NCBI GenBank assembly: GCA_002440265.1
Contig: DJSG01000077.1
Coordinates: 1 to 19,884 of the forward strand
Direction: 5' to 3'
Length of the DNA stretch: 19,884 nucleotides
Source: Bacteroidales bacterium UBA6340
GTDB lineage: Bacteria > Bacteroidota > Bacteroidia > Bacteroidales > Paludibacteraceae
Shown: positions 14,686 through 19,884 of the stretch, in pieces
How the letters are laid out: every line of letters begins with the position of its first letter
How positions within the stretch are numbered: the stretch's first letter is position 1
Position numbers and translations under genes: made by a program
The notes under the pieces: generated by a model
Told to the model about the DNA's origin: nothing
Database searches by the model: none
What the model saw: only the letters and a program-made list of their open reading frames with translations

Positions 14686-15816
14686 ATGATGAAAAAAACT
14701 TTACTCAAATCGCTAATGCTCATAGTAGCATTATCTTGTACGGTGCTGGCTACAGCCAAAACGTACTGCCACGAAGAACTCAAAAGTGGAGACTACTCCA
14801 TTTACCTCTCCTGCGAGAAACTGTCTGTCGGCAACTATCGCATGACCATCGAAGGCGAAAACTTGGCGGGCTTTGGGGGTACGTTCTTCAACCCGGGCGA
14901 AGTGGATGTCCGTTCCACAATCACCACCAACACACCAGCCAAGATTGTCTGCACCATTGCGGCAGAGTCGGAACCTCAGTTCTATACGCCTTTGTATGTC
15001 ATGATGCCCGCTGAGGTTAATTTCGGCGAGATAAAGGACATTGAATGGGGCACTTGCGGTGATGCTCCCGTGGACACCAAGGCTCCCGTGATGGAGAGTG
15101 CAACCTTCGTCAGCGCAACCCACAATAGTGCTGTCATTGCCGTTTCCGCTACGCCCGCGGACAGCATTGCCATGTATCAGGTGATGAATGCGGACACCAA
15201 GTTAGGCTCTTTCATTCCCCAAGACGGACAAATCACTGTCACAGGACTGACCAACAGCACTCGATACACACTGCGTATATATGCCCTCAAAACCACGGGC
15301 TTGCTCTCCGAGAACTACAAAGAGGTCTCTTTCACTACCGAGAATCTCACCTATTGCGCTTTCCCCACAGGGCATCTCGGAGATGCTGACTTTGGCAACC
15401 CTGCAGGGCGTATCCTGCTTACTATTGCCAAGAAAAGCGACACCTCGGTCAGCGTCAGTGTCAAAGCCAATAGTGATGCTGTGATTGATTGGCTTCATGT
15501 AGAGATTAACGGCGTAGTCAAGGAGTTGGGAGATAAGACTGCAGGTACTGCTGTTACCGGTGAACTTGTTTTTGATGGACTGAGCAGTTTGGATTTCTCT
15601 TGCAATGTCTTTTGGCATACACCTGATTTAGGTGACGGTCAGTGGGTTACAAACCCGTTTGATGTCAAGGCTTCGCAGTTGTGCTCCGAGACCACCACAA
15701 CGGTGGATGTTGTGGCGAACTCTGCTGCGCATACCCGCAAGATGGTTCTCAACGGACAACTTGTCATTCTCCGCGACGGCATCTACTACAACGCCTTGGG
15801 CTCCCAACTAAAGTAA
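14686..15816 (+). CDS. Exported Fn3 protein with unnamed beta-rich domains and C-terminal sorting-type tail
   Basis: The protein has 376 residues from ATG 14686 (ATG 14689 is equally possible). MMKKTLLKSLMLIVALSCTV then LATA is a signal peptidase I signal. A beta-rich domain spans ~27-125 and ends in DIEWGTCGDA. A fibronectin III-like domain follows at ~131-218 (DTKAPVMESATF...TGLTNSTRYTLRIYA). A second beta-rich domain, ~223-333, begins YCAFPTGHLGD and has a counterpart in the next protein. The tail at ~350-376 carries LNGQLVILRDGIYYNALG. No catalytic motif is visible. The likely role is carbohydrate binding or adhesion at the cell surface or outside the cell, inferred from architecture and from the neighbouring beta-glucan locus. 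It may belong to a separate transcription unit, since 148 bp with an inverted repeat element separate it from GH3. Confidence 0.75.
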   Translation: MMKKTLLKSLMLIVALSCTVLATAKTYCHEELKSGDYSIYLSCEKLSVGNYRMTIEGENLAGFGGTFFNPGEVDVRSTITTNTPAKIVCTIAAESEPQFYTPLYVMMPAEVNFGEIKDIEWGTCGDAPVDTKAPVMESATFVSATHNSAVIAVSATPADSIAMYQVMNADTKLGSFIPQDGQITVTGLTNSTRYTLRIYALKTTGLLSENYKEVSFTTENLTYCAFPTGHLGDADFGNPAGRILLTIAKKSDTSVSVSVKANSDAVIDWLHVEINGVVKELGDKTAGTAVTGELVFDGLSSLDFSCNVFWHTPDLGDGQWVTNPFDVKASQLCSETTTTVDVVANSAAHTRKMVLNGQLVILRDGIYYNALGSQLK

Positions 15817-15892
15817 TAGTATGGTGCTACAAGAATACATCATAATACAAACAACAAACAAACTAATTTATTAACCATAAAAATTAAGTCTT

Positions 15893-18232
15893 ATGAAAAG
15901 ATTATCTATTCGATTCTTTGCCATCGCAACCCTGTTGCTATGTGCATGGACAGCCTCCGCTGCAACGGTGTACAAGAATACACCAATTACGCTGAATGCT
16001 GGTGAACAAACGAACCAAACTATGTTGGTTTCTATTTGCAAGAGTGATGATAACACCACTCACTTTGAAGCAACGAGTACCACATCTACTCTGACAGGAG
16101 TGTACCAAATTGCGATACAAGTTACAGGTGGAGGAACAACCCCAACATATCCCAAGGAGCAAGATATCACTCCAGTGGATAATGTGTTGTCGTTCGACAT
16201 CACATGGGAAACCTATCCTACATCTGCTATTCAGATTCACTTTGTAGCAAGACGCAGCCAAGCAAATGGCGGTAGTGATATTATTGGTGGCACCATCACC
16301 GATATTGATGCTTCACAGGAATGTGGTGCTTCGTCTGACACCGAGAAACCGGTTATGGTATCTGCAACTTTGCAATCCGTTACGGATATGAAGGCGGTTA
16401 TCGCAGTTGAGGCTACGGACAATGTGAAGGTTGTCAAATATGTTGTCAAGAACGGTGAACAACTGATAGGCGAGTTTGCTGCTGTGGACGGTGTAATCAC
16501 TATTACCGGACTTACCGACAACACAGACTACAACTTCACTATTTTTGCCAAAGACGCAGCGGGCAACGTCTCTGACAATTCCATGTTCGTAAGTGCAAAA
16601 ACGGCTTTGCGTCAGAGTCAGTGCTATGGCTATTGTGGACACTTTGCTCCCAATATGCCAAAGCGCATTCAGTACGCTATCGAATCCGACGGAACCAGCG
16701 TAACTTATACGGTAAGAGGACTGAACGATAAGAAGATTGACTTCCTTGAAATACAAACTACCAAGGGTAACTATCCTGCCACTATCTCCGGTGGCGTAGG
16801 TACTTACACACAGACCGGACTTACCGCAGGCGAGGCTCTCGGTATTCGTTTCCTGTATAGCACAGATGAAATTGACGGCAACGAGATGACCTCCGAGAAT
16901 GTCTCCCTTACCGATGCGAATATCATCTACTATAAGGTGGGCGATGGTGCTCCTGTTCATTTCGTAGCAGACGAAAACTATGTGGCTATGGATGGTGTTA
17001 CGGCTACGGCATCTTCTGTTTGCGACGAAAAAGGTCATACTGACAATGTGGCTGCTAATGCTTTGGTGGCTGACGGACAATGGGAATCTGTTTGGGACAT
17101 TGATCCTCAGTGGTTCCAAGTGGACCTTGGTAAGGTGTGCCAACTGAACCATATCTTGCTTAATTGGGGCAGTAATTATAGCAAAAAATATGACATCCTT
17201 GCCTCCTGTGATGGTGAAGACTGGATAACACTCTCTTCTATAGAGGCTACTCTGACAGAGCCTTTCGAGCAAAACAATCGTGTAGCCACTACATTTGCAC
17301 GCTATATCAAATTGGATTTGAAGGAGCGTGGTGCTGGCTATGGTAATATCATCAAGCAAATTCAGATTTCGTATGTCTCGGACAGCAAACTGCAATCTAT
17401 CTCGCTTTCTTCAGCATCTAACATCTGCAAAGTTGGCAATAATGTGGCTCTCTCTCTGACTGCCAAAGACCAATATGACGCCATTATTGACGCAGGTGAA
17501 GTTACCTATACCGTATCGCCGGCAGACGCAGGCACTGTGGAGAACAATGTGTACACGGCTGCTAAGATAGGTGTTGCAACCATCACCGCAACCGTTGGTG
17601 AACTTACGCAATCCGTTGAGATTATGGGCTTTGATGGCGAAAATCTCGCATACAGCACCAATATCGACTCAGACAATAAAGTGATTGAACAATCTGAAAA
17701 AGGAGAAAAGGATGGCGATGCATTCGCAGCAGTTGATGGTAATGATGGTAGCGTATGGCAAGGTTCTACCACGAATGGTACAGCAGCAGATGAGGCATCA
17801 CGTACTTTCGACTCTTGGTTTGTCCTTGATTTGGGTGCTGTGTACAATATCGACCTCGTTTCCATTCATTTCGAAGGGGCCTGCTCACAGGAATACCACA
17901 TTGATTTCTCGGCTAACAACAAGGATTGGAATCTTTCATACAACTATGTAGGAGTGAGTGGCATTAACAACCTCTACGCAAATATCTTTGGTGACAACTT
18001 GACTAACAATGAGAAAGTGCGCTATGTGCGTTTCTATAGCACTAAGGCTGCTACTGAATGGGGTATGAAGATATTTGAGTTCCAAGTCTATGGTCATATA
18101 GATAGCACTACGCCGACCAGTGTCGTAGAAACGACATATCCGGTTACCACACAAAAGACCATCATCGACGGTCAACTCGTCATCATCCGCGATGGCATCC
18201 GCTACAACGCTCAAGGCGTACAAATCCAATAA
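15893..18232 (+). CDS. Large exported multi-domain protein: Fn3, two F5/8C (discoidin) domains, BIG2-like domain, sorting-type tail
   Basis: The protein has 779 residues. The signal peptide ends near TASA (residues 1-23). In order: beta-rich domain ~24-145 ending DIDASQECG; Fn3 ~150-237 (EKPVMVSATL...TGLTDNTDYNFTIFAKD); unnamed domain ~242-345 (QCYGYCGHFAP...IDFLEIQ), similar to residues 223-333 of the preceding protein; F5/8 type C domain ~368-494 (VATTFARYIKLDL); BIG2-like domain ~500-578 (VGVATITATVGE in type); second F5/8C ~583-735 (WFVLDLGAVYNIDLV...YVRFYSTKA); tail ~753-779 (DGQLVIIRDGIRYNAQG). F5/8C domains of bacterial secreted proteins often bind carbohydrate (CBM32-like). No enzyme domain is present, so it looks like an extracellular binding or scaffold protein. 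It lies 76 bp after the related gene and is followed by a hairpin. Confidence 0.82.
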   Translation: MKRLSIRFFAIATLLLCAWTASAATVYKNTPITLNAGEQTNQTMLVSICKSDDNTTHFEATSTTSTLTGVYQIAIQVTGGGTTPTYPKEQDITPVDNVLSFDITWETYPTSAIQIHFVARRSQANGGSDIIGGTITDIDASQECGASSDTEKPVMVSATLQSVTDMKAVIAVEATDNVKVVKYVVKNGEQLIGEFAAVDGVITITGLTDNTDYNFTIFAKDAAGNVSDNSMFVSAKTALRQSQCYGYCGHFAPNMPKRIQYAIESDGTSVTYTVRGLNDKKIDFLEIQTTKGNYPATISGGVGTYTQTGLTAGEALGIRFLYSTDEIDGNEMTSENVSLTDANIIYYKVGDGAPVHFVADENYVAMDGVTATASSVCDEKGHTDNVAANALVADGQWESVWDIDPQWFQVDLGKVCQLNHILLNWGSNYSKKYDILASCDGEDWITLSSIEATLTEPFEQNNRVATTFARYIKLDLKERGAGYGNIIKQIQISYVSDSKLQSISLSSASNICKVGNNVALSLTAKDQYDAIIDAGEVTYTVSPADAGTVENNVYTAAKIGVATITATVGELTQSVEIMGFDGENLAYSTNIDSDNKVIEQSEKGEKDGDAFAAVDGNDGSVWQGSTTNGTAADEASRTFDSWFVLDLGAVYNIDLVSIHFEGACSQEYHIDFSANNKDWNLSYNYVGVSGINNLYANIFGDNLTNNEKVRYVRFYSTKAATEWGMKIFEFQVYGHIDSTTPTSVVETTYPVTTQKTIIDGQLVIIRDGIRYNAQGVQIQ
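18168..18207 (+). repeat. 40-nt near-identical tail-coding segment, copy 1
   Basis: This segment encodes the core of the C-terminal tail (GQLVIIRDGIRYN) and matches 19621-19660 at 39 of 40 nucleotides. The bodies of the two proteins are unrelated at this level, so the tail-coding DNA appears recently copied or held uniform. Confidence 0.85.
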
Positions 18233-18240
18233 GTACAACT

Positions 18241-18279
18241 ATATACAATCCCACTGCTATGAGTAGCGGGGTTGTATAT
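18241..18279 (+). terminator. Long hairpin, probable transcription terminator
   Basis: ATATACAATCCC (18241-18252) pairs with GGGGTTGTATAT (18268-18279), with one G-T pair. After one mismatch the stem continues CTGCT / AGTAG to an ATG loop. It begins 9 bp after the stop at 18232 and is followed by the AT-rich TTATATAGTATT. The T-run is weak, so partial termination or mRNA 3'-end protection is possible. Confidence 0.65.
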
Positions 18280-18311
18280 TTATATAGTATTCACCATAAA
18301 ACAACAAAACA

Positions 18312-19685
18312 ATGAAGAAAACTTATCTTTTTGCAGCCCTGTTGCTGAGTGTATCCACTGCCCTGTCTGCGGCAGGTACAGAGTTATTTGACCCTGCCAA
18401 GGGCAGTATCGAAAGCACCTACTTCGCTCCTAATTGGGTAGTGGAAACCAATAGTACTGCCACCTACGATGCTGCCAAAGGTGCTATCTCTGTGGACCTC
18501 AAGAGTACGTTCCGTGGACAATGGCAGTCCCAAGTGAAGTTCAAACACGGTATGACTTTCAAGGCAGACAAGACCTATAACGTATCCGTCAAGTTCCTTT
18601 CCAATAAGGAGTGTGGTGGTGTAACCCTGAAGATAGATGACAATACGGGTATGGTATTGGAGAATCAAACTATCAATCTGAAAGCCAATGAAGTCTATAC
18701 CTACACCAAAGAGAATGTGGTAGGTGTTGCCGGCAACAACCAAATTATGGTCTTTGATTTCGGTTGGGCAGGCGAAGGCACACAGATTACTATCAGTGAC
18801 ATCTCGGTTATAGAGAACGCTGCTCTTGAGGACGATGCGGAAGCCCCGAAGGATGTGAAGGCTGTCGTAACGCCGAGTTATATCTCCGCTAACATTGCCG
18901 TTAGTGCCACCGACAATTCCGGTCTCGTTACCTACAGCGTAATGAACGGTGATGCAGTCGTTGCCACTGCCTCCGGTATGTCGGGTGCCGAAGTTACTAT
19001 TCCCGTTACAGGTCTTACTCCTGCCACGCAGTACAACTACACCGTGGTGGCTTCTGACGCTAAGGGCAACAAGGCTGAGGCAGTGGCTGCCACTATCAAT
19101 ACCCTTGCCCTCTCGGCGGCTCCTGCTCCTGCACGCGAAGCCGGCAAGGTGTTCTCCCTTTACTCTGACGCATACACAGCAGCAGTGCCTTGGGCTTTTG
19201 GTCAATGGGGACAGTCCACAGTAGGTACCGATGGTCTGATTGCAGAAAACGAACACGCATTCGTTTGCACAACGGCTACCTATATGGGCTGGGAAATCAA
19301 CGGAAACCAACCGATAGATGTTACTGCCTATCCGTTCCTTTCTATGGACATCTACGTAGAGGTTGCCGCTACCATTAACTTTACACCTATTTGGGGTAAA
19401 GAGTCTCTCAAAAACTATAGCCTGAAGGCAGGTTGGAACACCATAGACATTGACCTTGCCAAAGACTTTGCAGGTATCAATCTTGCCAATATCTACCAAC
19501 TCAAGTGGGCGGATATGCCTGCCACCTGTGTGATAGACAATGTCTATTTCTACAAGCAGGGTACGACTACCCTTGTGGAAACGGTGGTTAAGCACCAAGT
19601 AACGAATAAGACCATCGAGAACGGTCAACTCATCATCATCCGCGATGGCATCCGCTACAATACCATCGGACAAGTCATTGAGTAA
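18312..19685 (+). CDS. Exported CBM-like / Fn3 / beta-sandwich protein with sorting-type tail
   Basis: The protein has 457 residues. MKKTYLFAALLLSVSTALSA is a signal peptidase I signal. Residues ~24-170 resemble a CBM4/9-type carbohydrate-binding beta-sandwich (NWVVETNSTATYD...QWQSQVKF...KADKTYNVSVKF...ITISDISV). An Fn3-like domain occupies ~178-266 (DNSGLVTYSVMNG, TGLTPATQYNYTVVASD). Residues ~274-416 (VFSLYSDAYT...FGQWGQST...FLSMDIYVE...GWNTIDIDLAKDF) match a beta-sandwich that recurs in secreted Bacteroidota glycan-active proteins, ending with VIDNVYFYK. The tail at ~431-457 carries ENGQLIIIRDGIRYNTIG. There is no catalytic signature, so it is most likely a secreted or surface glycan-binding protein. 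It has its own 79-bp leader after a hairpin and is followed by a strong terminator, so it may be transcribed alone or as the end of the tailed-protein unit. Confidence 0.8.
   Translation: MKKTYLFAALLLSVSTALSAAGTELFDPAKGSIESTYFAPNWVVETNSTATYDAAKGAISVDLKSTFRGQWQSQVKFKHGMTFKADKTYNVSVKFLSNKECGGVTLKIDDNTGMVLENQTINLKANEVYTYTKENVVGVAGNNQIMVFDFGWAGEGTQITISDISVIENAALEDDAEAPKDVKAVVTPSYISANIAVSATDNSGLVTYSVMNGDAVVATASGMSGAEVTIPVTGLTPATQYNYTVVASDAKGNKAEAVAATINTLALSAAPAPAREAGKVFSLYSDAYTAAVPWAFGQWGQSTVGTDGLIAENEHAFVCTTATYMGWEINGNQPIDVTAYPFLSMDIYVEVAATINFTPIWGKESLKNYSLKAGWNTIDIDLAKDFAGINLANIYQLKWADMPATCVIDNVYFYKQGTTTLVETVVKHQVTNKTIENGQLIIIRDGIRYNTIGQVIE
19621..19660 (+). repeat. 40-nt near-identical tail-coding segment, copy 2
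   Basis: This is the partner of 18168-18207, with a single G/A difference (Val versus Ile codon). It encodes GQLIIIRDGIRYN at the C-terminus of the last protein. Confidence 0.85.
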
Positions 19686-19710
19686 AACACAGATAGACTG
19701 ACATATAAAA

Positions 19711-19748
19711 GGGGTTGCCTGACAAGTTTGGGCGACCTCTTTTTTTTT
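19711..19748 (+). terminator. Rho-independent terminator
   Basis: GGGGTTGCC (19711-19719) pairs with GGCGACCTC (19731-19739), with two G-T pairs and an 11-nt loop. A run of nine T follows directly (19740-19748). It lies 25 bp after the stop at 19685. An eight-G run comes immediately after it. Confidence 0.9.
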
Positions 19749-19757
19749 GGGGGGGGA

Positions 19758-19778
19758 CGACGCGGCTCGCATTGTCAA
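19758..19778 (+). repeat. 21-nt dispersed repeat, copy 2
   Basis: This intergenic copy matches 8764-8784 at 19 of 21 positions. It is followed about 40 bp later by the C/G-rich palindromic repeat, whose other copy (9106-9138) likewise lies downstream of 8764. Confidence 0.7.
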
Positions 19779-19817
19779 CGAACCATCCCCGCATTCACAT
19801 CCCCTGTATTCTCTCTT

Positions 19818-19852
19818 CCCCCCCCCCTTGAAGGGGGAGTTGGAGGGAGTCC
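19818..19852 (+). repeat. C/G-rich palindromic repeat, intergenic copy
   Basis: CCCCCTT (19823-19829) pairs with AAGGGGG (19831-19837), followed by AGTTGGAGGGAGTCC. It is related to 9106-9138, where the same layout is read as protein. The remaining bases to the window end show no gene. Confidence 0.75.
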
Positions 19853-19884
19853 ATGAAGTTGGTTTCATACGTCAAAGAACACGG

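Noticed and set aside
18384..19868. 494-residue open frame on the minus strand
   Set aside because: It lies antisense to a well-supported exported protein with signal peptide, Fn3 domain and tail. Its own translation shows no domain and its start is in the repeat-rich 3' region.

Overview
The window is part of a member of the Bacteroidota, almost certainly order Bacteroidales. The signs are a SusD/RagB C-terminus at the left edge, many Bacteroidota-type lipoproteins, BIG2 and Fn3 modules, A-rich leaders with no clear Shine-Dalgarno, and several kinds of short intergenic repeat. Genus cannot be read from the sequence. All 11 recognised genes lie on the + strand.

Positions 1-14537 form a polysaccharide utilisation locus (PUL) whose enzymes point to beta-1,3-glucan (laminarin, curdlan or callose type, possibly mixed-linkage glucan). 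In order: a 5'-truncated susD; a BIG2-BIG2 lipoprotein in the SusE/F (surface glycan-binding) position; a BIG2-BIG2-GH16 lipoprotein; a BIG2-GH128 lipoprotein with a C-terminal binding module; a secreted GH16 with a C-terminal tail; a second GH16 lipoprotein; a GPH-family (MelB-like) sugar:cation symporter; a large cytosolic GH149/GH161-type beta-1,3-glucan phosphorylase; and a GH3 beta-glucosidase lipoprotein. The inferred flow is surface binding and endo-cleavage (GH16, GH128), SusC/D import (susC would lie upstream, outside the window), GH3 trimming, symport of oligosaccharides into the cytoplasm, and phosphorolysis to glucose-1-phosphate.

Positions 14686-19685 hold three exported multi-domain proteins without recognisable catalytic domains. 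They are built from Fn3, F5/8C (discoidin), BIG2-like and CBM-like modules plus an apparently unnamed beta-rich domain. All three end in the same ~27-residue tail (core NGQL-I-RDG--YN--G), which also ends one GH16. It is probably a type IX secretion (T9SS) or surface sorting signal. Hairpins at 18241-18279 and 19711-19748 look like terminators.

The most unusual content lies between and inside the genes. Two ~65-bp arrays of octamers at helical (10-11 bp) phasing sit in inverted orientation at 532-597 and 6009-6078. A second inverted pair of 47-nt elements built on 11-bp units lies at 670-716 and 14593-14639. A further array of seven 11-mers is at 8636-8711. Short repeats of intergenic type also occur in frame inside the phosphorylase (three places) and the GH3 gene (one place). 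Strand composition flips from G-rich to C-rich near 5200, inside the second GH16 gene, which suggests a mosaic locus. No tRNA, rRNA, transposase or CRISPR array was seen, and no convincing Bacteroides-type promoter (TTTG / TAnnTTTG) was found.
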